In this document: piece after piece, positions 6,538 to 14,970 of the stretch
How the letters are laid out: each line of letters opens with the position of its first letter
How positions within the stretch are numbered: the stretch's first letter is position 1
DNA from: a virus
Direction: 5' to 3' (one strand)
IMG/VR virus record: IMGVR_UViG_3300036832_000330
Span: 1 to 64,000 of that record
DNA length: 64,000 nucleotides
Program-made: the position numbers and the translations under genes
Notes under the pieces: model-generated
Seen by the model: the letters and a program-made list of their open reading frames with translations, nothing else
What the model was told of the DNA's origin: nothing
Databases searched by the model: none

Positions 6538-8558
6538 TTGGCCTCGCTCCAGTTCTTTCCGACACCGATGTTGACCTCCAGGGGTACGTCCAGCACCGGG
6601 CGACCCTCCAGGCGGATGTTCTCCATGGCCTCCTTGATAAACGGTATGGCGTCGAGGGCCTCCCGCTCGTCGCACTCGATCACGAACTCATCGTGGATCT
6701 GAAGCACCAGGGCGGCGTGGAACTCCCGCAGGGCCTCATGGACCCTGACGATGGCGATCTTGGCGATGTCGGCGGCACTGCCCTGGATGGGGTGGTTGAC
6801 GGCCTGGCGCTCCGCATAGCTGCGGTCCTTGGGGTTGCCGGATGCGATGTCCTTGAGCCGGCGCTTGCGCCCGTACAGGGTCTCGACGTAACCGTTCTGC
6901 AAGCAGGACCGCTTGGTCTTGGCCCCCCACTGGCGCACGCCGGGGTACGCCTGGTGCCAGGCGGTGTAGACCTTCTCGGCCTCCCGCAGGGGGATGCCCG
7001 ACAGATCCACCACCCGGCCAGCGCGGCCCTCAAAGGCGAAGTTGAAGTTGCAGTTCTTGGCGATGGCCCGCTGCTCGACGGCGACCTTGTCCTGTGGCAC
7101 CTTGTAGATCAGGCTGGCTGTCTGGGTGTGCAGATCCAGGCCATGGGTGTAGGCGTAGAGGAGCAGCCGGTCCTTGGTCTGGTGGGCCAGGATGCGTAGC
7201 TCGATCTGGCTGTAGTCGGCCACGATCAGGACACGGCCCGGTGGTGCCACGAACAGCCGGCGGATCAGGGTGGCCTCGACGGTCTCCTTATACCTGGCCG
7301 GGATGTTCTGGAGGTTGGGGGCGCTGCACGAGAGGCGACCGGTGCGGGCCACGGCCTGGTTGAAGCTGGCCCGGATGCGGCTGTCCTCATCGATGTGGGG
7401 CATGAACCCGACGACGTAGGTGGACAGCAGCTTGTTCACGTCCTTGTACTCCAGGAGCCGGCGGGGTTCCTGGTGGCGCTTCGCCAGGGTCTTGAGAGCG
7501 TTGGCGGCGGTGGAACGCTGGCCGGTCTCGGTGATGAAGCCGCAGGGCAGGCGCAGTTCGTCGTAGAGCCAGCGACCCAGTTGCTGGGTGGAGTTCAGGT
7601 TGATCTCGTGGCCCACCATGGCCTGGATGTCGTCCCTGATCTCGTCGCGCTGGCGCTCCAGCTTGGGCCGTAGCTCCTGGAACCCCGCCATATCGACGTA
7701 GGCCCCCTGCTGGCGCATCTGGAGTAGTACCCGAAGCACAGCCATCTCCAGGCTGAACAGCGCGCCCAGCTTGGGCTTGTCCTCCAGGACGCCGTGGAGC
7801 TTCCACCACAGCATCCAGGCCATCTTGGCGTCGACAATCGAGTACCTCATGGCTCGCCGCCACTCCACCTTGTACGCCTCCTCACCGAGTTTCTCGGCGT
7901 AGGTGAACCCGATGTAGTGCTGAGCAAGAAAGCCCAGGTTGTACGCCTTGAGGTTCTCATTGATCAGAAAAATCATGGTCATCACGTCGGCATACGGAGG
8001 TGGTGGTATTTCGCCGTAGTACTTGGCAATCGAGAGCAGATCAAAGCCCACGTTCTGGTTGATCTTGCGCCGGTCGGAGAAGAACAGGGGCTTCAGGGCG
8101 GCGAACACCTCGCTGCGGTGTAGCTGTTGGCGTCGGTCAGGGTGTCCCATGGGTATGACATGGGACACTCCCGGACCAGCGAGGGAAAGACACCAGACTT
8201 CGTTGGTCCGGGCGTCCAGAGCCGGCTTATCCTTGTCAGCCGCCTTGCGGCACTCGTCGGAGCAGTAGGTGCGTCGTCGGGGTGGGATGGGCCGGCGACA
8301 GGACAGGCAGGGGGTGGACTGCTCGCTGTAGCGCGACAGCACCCGGCGCTCGCTCTGGAGCATGCGGACCTGCCGGCCCCCACGGGTCTCCACGTCGAAG
8401 GCGAACTCAGAAAAACCGGAGTAGATCGAGACCACGGCTTCTAGCTCGACCATGGTGCGAATGGTCTTGATGGGGCTGCCAGGGGTGGGGGAAGGGGACC
8501 GGTGGCGGGTCCGATCCCCTTCCCGTTCCGACACGGCAGCGGGTCTTACCGGCACCAC
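6534..8558 (-). CDS. DNA polymerase, family A, with 3'-5' exonuclease and zinc-knuckle insertion
   Basis: Replicative polymerase of the phage. Exonuclease motifs: FAFDVET (residues 53-58 or so), NQNVGFDLL and YSIVDAKMAW. Polymerase motif A is VADYSQIELRILAH, motif C is LVLQIHDEFVIE. Motif B (O-helix) is RAIAKNCNFNFAFEG, where the usual Tyr-Gly after NFG.. is Phe-Glu. Between the DVET and DARTNEVWCL parts of the exonuclease there is a C84-x2-C87....C99-x3-C103 zinc knuckle that this family normally lacks. The start is uncertain: GTG 8558, GTG 8534 or ATG 8453; the longer forms keep an N-terminal strand expected before DVET. No 5'-3' exonuclease domain. Confidence 0.95.
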   Translation of the reverse strand: MVPVRPAAVSEREGDRTRHRSPSPTPGSPIKTIRTMVELEAVVSIYSGFSEFAFDVETRGGRQVRMLQSERRVLSRYSEQSTPCLSCRRPIPPRRRTYCSDECRKAADKDKPALDARTNEVWCLSLAGPGVSHVIPMGHPDRRQQLHRSEVFAALKPLFFSDRRKINQNVGFDLLSIAKYYGEIPPPPYADVMTMIFLINENLKAYNLGFLAQHYIGFTYAEKLGEEAYKVEWRRAMRYSIVDAKMAWMLWWKLHGVLEDKPKLGALFSLEMAVLRVLLQMRQQGAYVDMAGFQELRPKLERQRDEIRDDIQAMVGHEINLNSTQQLGRWLYDELRLPCGFITETGQRSTAANALKTLAKRHQEPRRLLEYKDVNKLLSTYVVGFMPHIDEDSRIRASFNQAVARTGRLSCSAPNLQNIPARYKETVEATLIRRLFVAPPGRVLIVADYSQIELRILAHQTKDRLLLYAYTHGLDLHTQTASLIYKVPQDKVAVEQRAIAKNCNFNFAFEGRAGRVVDLSGIPLREAEKVYTAWHQAYPGVRQWGAKTKRSCLQNGYVETLYGRKRRLKDIASGNPKDRSYAERQAVNHPIQGSAADIAKIAIVRVHEALREFHAALVLQIHDEFVIECDEREALDAIPFIKEAMENIRLEGRPVLDVPLEVNIGVGKNWSEAK

Positions 8559-8569
8559 CGTTCGGACAC

Positions 8570-9289
8570 CTAGTCCGAGAAGGCGTCAGCTACTTTTTGT
8601 AGCTCAGCCTTGGAAGCAACGTCGAGGGATGTGTCGTCCCAGAGGCGGTCGTCAAACTTGGCGATCTCCTCTTCGGACAGTGGCTCAAAATTCCAGTCCT
8701 CTTTGAGGTCTCGGTTTTTGATGGGGCGAATCTGAGTGCGGCGGCTGTTCTTCGGCCCCCTCATGGCGACGGCAAAATACCGACCACTCAGAGGCTCATC
8801 CTGAGAATACTCCTCCAGGGCCTCAGTGACCGACACACCACATTCAAAGGTGGTCAGGATGGGTGTGTCGCCTCCGCAGTCCAGGATATTGAAGCGGACC
8901 CTGGCACCGGGCTTGGGGTCGACATCGTCCAGAGGGCAATCCTCCTGGAGGCACACGTAGCTGAGCCGGCTGCCCCTGGGCATCCACTCACACCAGTGCA
9001 TGAGGAAGCTGGCGTAGGGGCCATCCTCCAGGAACATGATCAGGGCCTCCTCGTCCTGAACCTTGTACAGCTTGGTGAACTGGGAGGGGGCGTTGGCCTT
9101 GGTGCGGCGGTAGCCACTCCAGCCCTTGGCTACGGCCAGGCCGCGGTCATCGTCGGCGTTATCACGGGCCGGGGCGCGCCGGGTCTTGGCCGGCTCGGGT
9201 GCTTCACGCCGCAGACGGCGGGGTTCGGCTGGGGCCTCGTCGTATTCCTCCGCTGGACGGGGGCGAACCAGTCTTCTTGTCGGTGCCAT
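8570..9289 (-). CDS. possible single-stranded DNA-binding protein
   Basis: 239 residues. N-terminus MAPTRRLVRPRPAEE and a charged, disordered first 50 residues, then GWSGYRRTKA....FLEDGPYASFLMHWCE....SYVCLQEDCPLDD....PGARVRFNILD. This order (F.LEDGP....HW.....Y.C....CP) resembles the zinc-containing gp32-like SSB proteins of several phages, so an SSB role next to the polymerase is reasonable, but identity is low by eye. A perfect Shine-Dalgarno sequence (AAAGGAG) precedes the ATG at 9289. The C-terminus is acidic, as in SSBs. Confidence 0.55.
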   Translation of the reverse strand: MAPTRRLVRPRPAEEYDEAPAEPRRLRREAPEPAKTRRAPARDNADDDRGLAVAKGWSGYRRTKANAPSQFTKLYKVQDEEALIMFLEDGPYASFLMHWCEWMPRGSRLSYVCLQEDCPLDDVDPKPGARVRFNILDCGGDTPILTTFECGVSVTEALEEYSQDEPLSGRYFAVAMRGPKNSRRTQIRPIKNRDLKEDWNFEPLSEEEIAKFDDRLWDDTSLDVASKAELQKVADAFSD

Positions 9290-9602
9290 GTTGACTCCTT
9301 TGTTGTGTGGGTGCAGGGGACAGGGGTGCAGAGGACAGGAAGTCTTCAGCAAGGTTGGGGGAGATCTCGGACCACTGGTTGATCTGGTGCAGTTCCTCTC
9401 GGGCCAGCTTCTCCACTTCGGTGATGACCAGTAGCTCAAGCTGGTCGATCCAGGAGGGCCGAGTCTCCCGGAGTGCGGCCCAGTCCTCGTCGGACCAGCC
9501 CAGGTCATGGTGGTCAGCCTCAGCCCCCACCTCCACATGGACGGTCTCGTAGTCCCGGACCCGCACGAGGTAGCGGATGTTCTTGGTGAGCTTCACCGCC
9601 AT
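9204..9602 (-). CDS. hypothetical protein
   Basis: 132 residues starting MAVKLTKNIRYLVRVRDYETV. A beta-type N-terminus is followed by an acidic helical region (WSDEDWAALRE..., ELLVITEVEKLAREELHQ). The last 30 residues overlap the next gene by 86 bases and look like tail read-through. The ATG at 9602 overlaps the MerR-like gene by ten bases. Function unknown. Confidence 0.6.
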   Translation of the reverse strand: MAVKLTKNIRYLVRVRDYETVHVEVGAEADHHDLGWSDEDWAALRETRPSWIDQLELLVITEVEKLAREELHQINQWSEISPNLAEDFLSSAPLSPAPTQQRSQHGTDKKTGSPPSSGGIRRGPSRTPPSAA

Positions 9603-10054
9603 GACCTCCAGGCCGCGACCACACGGGCCGTGAAGTTGGTCTCCACCAGGCGAGGCGGCTTCTCCTGGAGCAGGCCCTCCTCCTGGGCGATGGCGACGAT
9701 GCCCTCGATCTGGGCGCGGGTCCACAGCTTGAGGCCGGCGTCGCCCCTGGTGCCATAGCGAGGGCTGGTCTGGTACATGTTGCGGGGCAGCCAGCCCTTG
9801 CGTATCCAGGCCCGCATGGTGACGCTGTCACGCCCCAGGGCCTTGGCGAGCGCGCCGACGCGGAACATCTCGTAGCGGACCCCCTTGATGAAGACCTCCA
9901 GGGGGTGGGCGTCCCAGGGTTCGTCCTCACGGGCCACCCGGCGCTCCTCCACCCGTCGTTCGTGACGCATCTCCTGGGACTCCCGCCGCTTGCGCTTGGA
10001 GCCGGGGTAGTACTCGTCCTGGAGGGTGTCGAACACCCTCATCAGGTCGCTCAT
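9593..10054 (-). CDS. MerR-like helix-turn-helix protein
   Basis: 153 residues. An N-terminal charged helix (KRKRRESQEMRHERRVEERR) precedes a helix-turn-helix, FRVGALAKALGRDSVTMRAW, then IRKGWLPRNMY, the winged MerR/excisionase pattern. The C-terminal portion (TRAQIEGIVAIAQEEGLL) also fits the second HTH-helix region. Likely a DNA-binding regulator or replication accessory protein. ATGA overlap with the upstream gene. Confidence 0.7.
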   Translation of the reverse strand: MSDLMRVFDTLQDEYYPGSKRKRRESQEMRHERRVEERRVAREDEPWDAHPLEVFIKGVRYEMFRVGALAKALGRDSVTMRAWIRKGWLPRNMYQTSPRYGTRGDAGLKLWTRAQIEGIVAIAQEEGLLQEKPPRLVETNFTARVVAAWRSWR

Positions 10055-10524
10055 GCCCGCACCGGCTTCTCATCCTCATCCAGGAGGAAGAACCGGTAGG
10101 AGGTGACGGCAGGGAACATGCGGGCCAACTCGTCGTCGGAGATGCGGTTGTCGTAGTAGGCAGCCCGGATGCGCTCCTCGTTGGGCACCCGGACGGGGTC
10201 GCTCAACTCCTCCCAGATGTCCTTGCCGCGGAGGATCTCCTCCGCTACCTCGTCGTTGATCTGGTTCTTGGAGACCACGCACAGGTTCTTCAGGTACCGG
10301 ATGTTCTGATCCCCAATCGGCTCCTCCAGATCTAAATAAATAGAGCCGTCAGTGGGATCCTTGTCGCCGTATTTTGCCAGGAGTTCCTTGAACCGGTCTG
10401 TACCCTTCTTTAGTTTGGGGGTGAGCAGGGCGTCCTGGCGCTTGAGGGCGTACCACTCGCGCACCTCCTGACGCAGGGCTTTCAGATCCAATCTCTCCTT
10501 GACGGCGGCTCGCTTCGTAGGCAT
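10051..10524 (-). CDS. hypothetical protein
   Basis: 157 residues starting MPTKRAAVKERLDLKALRQE. Helical N-terminus, a beta hairpin (DPTDGSIYLDLEEPIG), then helices with ISDDELARMFPAVTSYRF. A role in DNA metabolism is plausible from the operon only; no catalytic residues recognised. The stop overlaps the MerR-like gene (ATGA). Confidence 0.65.
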   Translation of the reverse strand: MPTKRAAVKERLDLKALRQEVREWYALKRQDALLTPKLKKGTDRFKELLAKYGDKDPTDGSIYLDLEEPIGDQNIRYLKNLCVVSKNQINDEVAEEILRGKDIWEELSDPVRVPNEERIRAAYYDNRISDDELARMFPAVTSYRFFLLDEDEKPVRA

Positions 10525-10554
10525 GTCAGTAAGGGTAACTGGGGGGTGTGACCG

Positions 10555-10911
10555 TTAAGAGGGCGCTCGGGGATCACCTCCCCTGTCATGGGCGTTGCCG
10601 ACGACGTACCAGGGGCGTCCGTTCTCGTCGGCCACGGCCAGCAGCCGCTCTGTGGCGCGGTTGTGGCTCATACGATCCATGAAGGCGATCACGATGTTGG
10701 GGTCACGCCATTCGTAGACCCGGCGGTGTCGGAGGTACTTGAACTGCTCCACCTCAAACTGGAGGTCGACCAGGCTGCCGTCGTCCTGGATGATGATGGT
10801 CTCGCCCCAGTGACGGGCCTGGGTGTTCAGCCCCTCCAGGATCACTCGCAGGAGCAGGGTGTCGCTGGTCAGCCGGCTGCCACAAAGCAGGTACTGGGGG
10901 CCGTCCTTCAA
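10555..10911 (-). CDS. possible SLOG-fold protein
   Basis: 118 residues starting with TTG (TTGA overlap) and reading LLCGSR.....LL..ILEGLNTQA...GETIIIQDDGSLVDLQFE and later NIVIAFMDRMSHNRATERLL.VADENGRPWYVV. The glycine-rich start, central strands and GT-like end resemble small phage SLOG (YspA/DprA-like) proteins that bind nucleotides. Confidence is moderate because the GG motif of the classic family is weak. Confidence 0.5.
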   Translation of the reverse strand: MKDGPQYLLCGSRLTSDTLLLRVILEGLNTQARHWGETIIIQDDGSLVDLQFEVEQFKYLRHRRVYEWRDPNIVIAFMDRMSHNRATERLLAVADENGRPWYVVGNAHDRGGDPRAPS

Positions 10912-11564
10912 GAACGACCTGAAGTCGCTCGTCGTACCCTTCTGCCGTTACCGTTGTTGTTACGACGGGGTGTGGGTGGGGGAGGAGGCGAGGGACGATG
11001 TCGATTACCCACCCGGACAAGTCTTATGAGCCTTGGACCCTCAGTCTTGGGTTGGTTGCCAACTAGTCTCACGAATGCATGCCCTTGATCGGTCGCAAGT
11101 TTCGCTAGTGCTAGGTACGCATCGCAGCGCACCTTTACGGCGTCGTACGCCTTGTGGGCCTCACCTTTTTGGAATCGATCCGCTGTTCGGAAGTCTTCCG
11201 GTGTTACTACGTCGTACCGTACCTTCTCGTACTTGCTGATCGAGATGGGAAGACGTTTGACTTCATCCCAATCGAGTTCGACCTCACCAGACCCCCACCC
11301 ATAAAAGATCTTGTTTCCAAGTTTATTTTCCTGGCCTTCGATCTGATTGACATCCCGTTCGACCTGCTTGGTTATCGCTGACGTGTCGTTCGGATAGTTC
11401 TGTCGCCCAACGGCGATGGCACGGTTTTTCCAGTCTTTGTCAGTGGTTTTGTAGCGGTCAGGCCGATCCGCACGCAAAGCCGCCCGGATGCGGCTGCGAT
11501 AGGTGTCATCCAGTTCATCGTAGGTTACGACGGTGACAGGCTCGTCTGAGGGTCTTCTGGGCAT
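10908..11564 (-). CDS. hypothetical protein with basic C-terminus
   Basis: 218 residues starting MPRRPSDEPVTVVTYDELD. An N-terminal helical domain contains DWKNRAIAVGRQNYPNDTSA, a middle part with GWGSGEVELDWDEV is followed by a predicted helix, and the C-terminus is GPRLIRLVRVGN followed by Pro/Asn/Arg-rich sequence. RLIRLVRVGN resembles the RRLVR tails seen elsewhere. Codon usage is less GC-biased than in neighbours. An inverted repeat CGGAAG-T-CTTCCG (11,188-11,200) lies within it. Function unknown. Confidence 0.6.
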   Translation of the reverse strand: MPRRPSDEPVTVVTYDELDDTYRSRIRAALRADRPDRYKTTDKDWKNRAIAVGRQNYPNDTSAITKQVERDVNQIEGQENKLGNKIFYGWGSGEVELDWDEVKRLPISISKYEKVRYDVVTPEDFRTADRFQKGEAHKAYDAVKVRCDAYLALAKLATDQGHAFVRLVGNQPKTEGPRLIRLVRVGNRHRPSPPPPPTPRRNNNGNGRRVRRATSGRS

Positions 11565-11567
11565 TTT

Positions 11568-12467
11568 TTACTTCACCTCCGTGATGTTTTTTAACTGCTC
11601 CAGTTCGTCTGGCTCAAGCAGATCCACGATCTCATCCGGGATGGGAGCGCCGATCATCGGGGCGAGTGTCTGAAGACTTTCCTGGATCTTGGTGGCCCAT
11701 ACTCGTACACGTTCTTGGCGCTGGCTCTGTATGTCTTCTGCTTCGTCAAGGCTGAGGCTGCCAGACTGGACGCGCTCTGCAAGATCGTCTGACAATTGAG
11801 ACATACGCTCTTCATCGTGTACTCTCTCCAGAGCTTCCTCCAGGGTTAGGCTCTTCGACTCCACAAGGGCGAGCAGTTTTGGATCAAGGCCGTCGAGTTC
11901 CTCCTTGCGCTGCTTGATTTTGTTAGCCGTTTTGTACGCCTCATCCAGGGCCATTCCCCCGGCTAGCACCTTGTCGCTCAACTCTCTAGCGTGATCGAGG
12001 ACGACACCAGCTTGGTGCATCGCTTTCAACCAACCGCTATCGGAAGATCTTCCGATAGCGGTTTTGGTGCCCCGCCTCCAACGCCTGTTGACTCGTTTCC
12101 CTTCCGCCTCCTCACCAATGGCGACGGCCATGGCCTTCACGCCTTCGCTGAGGGTTCGACGGCGGGCGTTGGCGTCGATGATGCACCGGACAGGGTCACC
12201 CTGCTCAACTTTCCACTGGGGTTCCAGGCCAACCAGGGCGCATGCTGCCACTCGGCCAATCCCGTCCAAGCCAAGACCGTTGGGGTCCATGACACATGGC
12301 TCACGTTGCCCGCCAACCTCCATCGAGTCAGCAATGACGCGGATTGCGTCTTCGGAGTGTGGAGGGAAGGACTCGGCCAGGGGGTGCCATCTTCCATTCC
12401 AGGTCACCTGTCCGTTCGATGGGGTTTCTGTGGGCTGTGACCGTCTGATAGTCCGTGCTGGTGCCAT
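11568..12467 (-). CDS. ParB/sulfiredoxin-like nuclease-domain protein
   Basis: 299 residues. After a short N-terminus comes HPLAESFPPHSEDAIRVIA....GGQREPCVMDPNGLGLDGIGRV, the ParB N-terminal box pattern (hP..f...........sI...G...P..v......ldG..R). Then a helix-rich C-terminal half with repeated SLTLEEA/SLSLDEA segments. It may partition or regulate by DNA binding. The ATG at 12,467 is preceded by TATATAGGTGGGC (a Shine-Dalgarno and possible -10). It carries a perfect 32-bp palindrome (12,032-12,063). Confidence 0.7.
   Translation of the reverse strand: MAPARTIRRSQPTETPSNGQVTWNGRWHPLAESFPPHSEDAIRVIADSMEVGGQREPCVMDPNGLGLDGIGRVAACALVGLEPQWKVEQGDPVRCIIDANARRRTLSEGVKAMAVAIGEEAEGKRVNRRWRRGTKTAIGRSSDSGWLKAMHQAGVVLDHARELSDKVLAGGMALDEAYKTANKIKQRKEELDGLDPKLLALVESKSLTLEEALERVHDEERMSQLSDDLAERVQSGSLSLDEAEDIQSQRQERVRVWATKIQESLQTLAPMIGAPIPDEIVDLLEPDELEQLKNITEVK
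12032..12063. repeat. perfect 32-bp palindrome
   Basis: The sequence reads the same on both strands over 32 bases with no spacer, centred on AGATCT within a GGAAGATCTTCC core. It lies in the coding sequence of the ParB-like gene and encodes TAIGRSSDSGW. A shorter palindrome with the same 12-base core occurs at 36,919-36,932, and a related arrangement CGGAAG-T-CTTCCG at 11,188-11,200. It could be a protein-binding site (possibly for the ParB-like protein) or a strong hairpin. Confidence 0.8.
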
Positions 12468-12538
12468 GCCCACCTATATAGCAGCAGGGTAGTTGGTCAC
12501 GTCCTGGGCTAGGGGATTACCTCCCGGACCCCCTGGTC

Positions 12539-14095
12539 TCAGACAGCACTCTCTCGGAGCCACTCCGACAGGGACTTGAGATCCAGGGTGACGCTGCCCC
12601 TGGGGTTGATGCCCTTGCCATCGATCACCGCCGCCGCCACCTTGGCCTTCTGGCCCAGCAGCTTGTGTTGGTATTCCTCGATGGTGCCCGTGGCCTGGAT
12701 CGTCAACAGCGTGACCTGGGGAAACTGACTGGACAGGCGCACGATGCGGGCCTGGCGTTGAGCAAAAGCCCCTGCTGACCAGGGGAGGTCGAAGCTGATC
12801 AGGAAGTTGGCGACGGGCAGGTCGAGGCCCACGCCCCCGGCGTCGGAGGACAGGAACAACCGGGTGTCGGGGTCGGTGGCGAAGGTCTGCTTGGCCCGGT
12901 CGCGCCGGGTGACCGACACCGCCCCGGTGAATAGCACGCTCTTGGTCATGCCCTTGGTGGCTTCGGCTACCAGATCGAGCATGTCCTTGAAGAATGAAAA
13001 AAATACGATCTTGTTACGCGGATCCGCCTCCAATATTTCCTGCATCAGTTCCAGGGCGGCGTCCAGCTTGGGGGCCTTGGGCAGCTTCTCCAGCCGGCCC
13101 GCTTCGTGTAGCTCCTGGGCGTATTCGCTGCCGGCCCGGTTGCCAGGTAGTACCCCCCGATAGTGGGCGGCTGAGATGCGGAGCAGGTCCGGGTGATCAC
13201 ACAGCATTCGCATGCAGACCAGCTTGCTCATGATCCGGCCACGGGCCTCGCTCTGCTCCTCGCCCCGGTAGAACCCCGACAGGGAGAAGTTGCCCCAGGC
13301 GTTGAGGGCCTCAGCCAGTTCGGCCTGGAGGTCATGCACCATGCGCCTATACAGGACCGCGCCAGCGGTGTCAAGGTCGACCAGTAGGGGGGCCGGGGTG
13401 ACCACCGCCGGCAATTGATCGGCTACCTCCGCTCGGGTACGGCGCACCATGTGGTCGGACAGCAGCCGGTGAAGGGTGGGCAGGTTGCGATAGGACCGGA
13501 CCCGGCCCCAGTGGTCGCGCTTGACGAAGGCGGCATCGAAGTTCTTGAAGTGGCCCAGGACGGTGGAGTCCACCCACTGCATGATGGAGAAGACCTCTTC
13601 GGCCCGGTTCTCGATGGGCTGGCCGGTCAGCGCCCATCGGTAGGTGGCGGTCAGCCGCTTGATCTTCTTGGACCGCTGAGGCTTGAAGTTCTTGAACCAC
13701 GTTGCTTCGTCGGCCACGATGAAGTCACGCGGCAGCCGGCTCACGATCTCCCAGTCGTTCGTCATCTGCTCCGGGTTGAGGATGCAGTACTCACCCTGGC
13801 CCTGCTTGTAGCGGAGGTATTGGGCCTGGCGCTGTGCGGCGGTGCCGTTGACGACGATGACGTTGGCCTCTGGGGCGAACTCCTCGATCATGCGCTTCCA
13901 CTGGAGCTTGATCGAGGCTGGGCAGATGATCAGGCCCCCGCCGATCTTGCCGGCCTCGATCAGTTCCTCGATGGCGGCGATGGTGATGACGGTCTTCCCT
14001 AACCCCATCTCATAGGCCACCAGCAGGCTCTTCATGTCGAGCATGCGCTCGACGGCCTGGGTCTGGAATGGGTAGAGGGTGCCCTTGAAGCTCAC
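12539..14095 (-). CDS. SNF2-family superfamily II helicase/ATPase
   Basis: 518 residues. GTLYPFQTQAVERML is followed by Walker A (MGLGKT), motif Ia (ICPASIKLQWKRM), motif II (VADEATWFKN), motif III (WALTGQPIENR), motif V (SSDAGGVGLDLP) and motif VI (FAQRQARIVRL). Translocates on double-stranded DNA using ATP; in phages it is placed with replication and recombination genes. The start is a GTG at 14,095 overlapping the primase stop (GTGA). Length is normal. Confidence 0.9.
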   Translation of the reverse strand: MSFKGTLYPFQTQAVERMLDMKSLLVAYEMGLGKTVITIAAIEELIEAGKIGGGLIICPASIKLQWKRMIEEFAPEANVIVVNGTAAQRQAQYLRYKQGQGEYCILNPEQMTNDWEIVSRLPRDFIVADEATWFKNFKPQRSKKIKRLTATYRWALTGQPIENRAEEVFSIMQWVDSTVLGHFKNFDAAFVKRDHWGRVRSYRNLPTLHRLLSDHMVRRTRAEVADQLPAVVTPAPLLVDLDTAGAVLYRRMVHDLQAELAEALNAWGNFSLSGFYRGEEQSEARGRIMSKLVCMRMLCDHPDLLRISAAHYRGVLPGNRAGSEYAQELHEAGRLEKLPKAPKLDAALELMQEILEADPRNKIVFFSFFKDMLDLVAEATKGMTKSVLFTGAVSVTRRDRAKQTFATDPDTRLFLSSDAGGVGLDLPVANFLISFDLPWSAGAFAQRQARIVRLSSQFPQVTLLTIQATGTIEEYQHKLLGQKAKVAAAVIDGKGINPRGSVTLDLKSLSEWLRESAV

Positions 14096-14970
14096 CAGAA
14101 TGCCGCCAGGGTGGCTTTCTCCAGGCCCCTGTGAACTGCCAGCGGCGATAGCTCCCCTGGATCCTTGCCGTTCAGACCCCGGTAGTTGAACATCGTCATA
14201 GGGATCCGATGGTGCCACTTCTCTATCTGGAGGCGTCGGGTCTCCTTCCGACCGGCGGCGTCATCGTCCAGGGCCAGCACCAGGCGGTGCAGCCGCTCCA
14301 CCAGGAGCTTCATCTGCATGTCGGACACCTGGCAGCCGAAGGCGGCGAGCGCCGGCACGCCCAGGGTGTCCAGGTAGGCCACGTCCAGGGGCGACTCCAC
14401 CAAGACCGCCTGGTCAGAGCGCAGCACGTCGAGGCCAAAGAGGGTCTTGCCCTTCTTGATCCCCGGCGGGTGGTTGCGGATCTCGGCCCCCTTGGACTGC
14501 CAGCCCCACTTATCCCCAGTTGGGGACAAGATGGGGATAACCCAGGCAGCCTCCTCGCAGTCCCAGCGAAGCTGGAAGCGGTCGCACACCTCGGGGGTCA
14601 GGTGCCGACGCTCCAGGGCACGGGGCGGGGGCGGGCCGAACTCCTCCAGCCTGCTCTCCACTACCAGGCCGATAGGCGGCTCCCAAGGGGCCTCGTCGTA
14701 GCTGCCCAGGTCTACGTCGAAGCGCCGGATCATCTGGCGGGCCTCCCACACGCCCACCCCGGCCATGTCCATGATGAGCCGGGTCAGGCTGCCGGCGTAC
14801 TCGCACGAGAAGCAGTGGTGCGCCCCTGAGTGGCGGTTGATCGACCAGTGGTCAGGCCGGCGCTCCAGTTCCCCGGTGCGCTTCTCGTGCATGGGACAGC
14901 GGGCCTGTACCTCCGCGCCCAGGGTGCGGATGTCCTCGACGCCGATGTGTTCCAGTAGCTCCTCGATCAC
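14092..14970 (-). CDS. DnaG-type primase (CHC2 zinc finger and TOPRIM)
   Basis: 292 residues. CHC2 zinc site: C25-x2-H28 and C53-x2-C56. TOPRIM: AVLVESPLDVAYLDTLG, then LVLALDDDAAGRK. Synthesises RNA primers for the phage fork; the short C-terminus lacks a helicase-binding domain. The GTG start overlaps the helicase gene stop (GTGA). An inverted repeat TTATCCCCA/TGGGGATAA lies at 14,510-14,540. Confidence 0.9.
   Translation of the reverse strand: MIEELLEHIGVEDIRTLGAEVQARCPMHEKRTGELERRPDHWSINRHSGAHHCFSCEYAGSLTRLIMDMAGVGVWEARQMIRRFDVDLGSYDEAPWEPPIGLVVESRLEEFGPPPPRALERRHLTPEVCDRFQLRWDCEEAAWVIPILSPTGDKWGWQSKGAEIRNHPPGIKKGKTLFGLDVLRSDQAVLVESPLDVAYLDTLGVPALAAFGCQVSDMQMKLLVERLHRLVLALDDDAAGRKETRRLQIEKWHHRIPMTMFNYRGLNGKDPGELSPLAVHRGLEKATLAAFW

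Noticed and set aside
14092-14218. N-terminal extension of the SNF2-like helicase
   Set aside because: The extra 41 residues overlap the primase coding; the GTG at 14,095 with GTGA overlap matches the junction style here.
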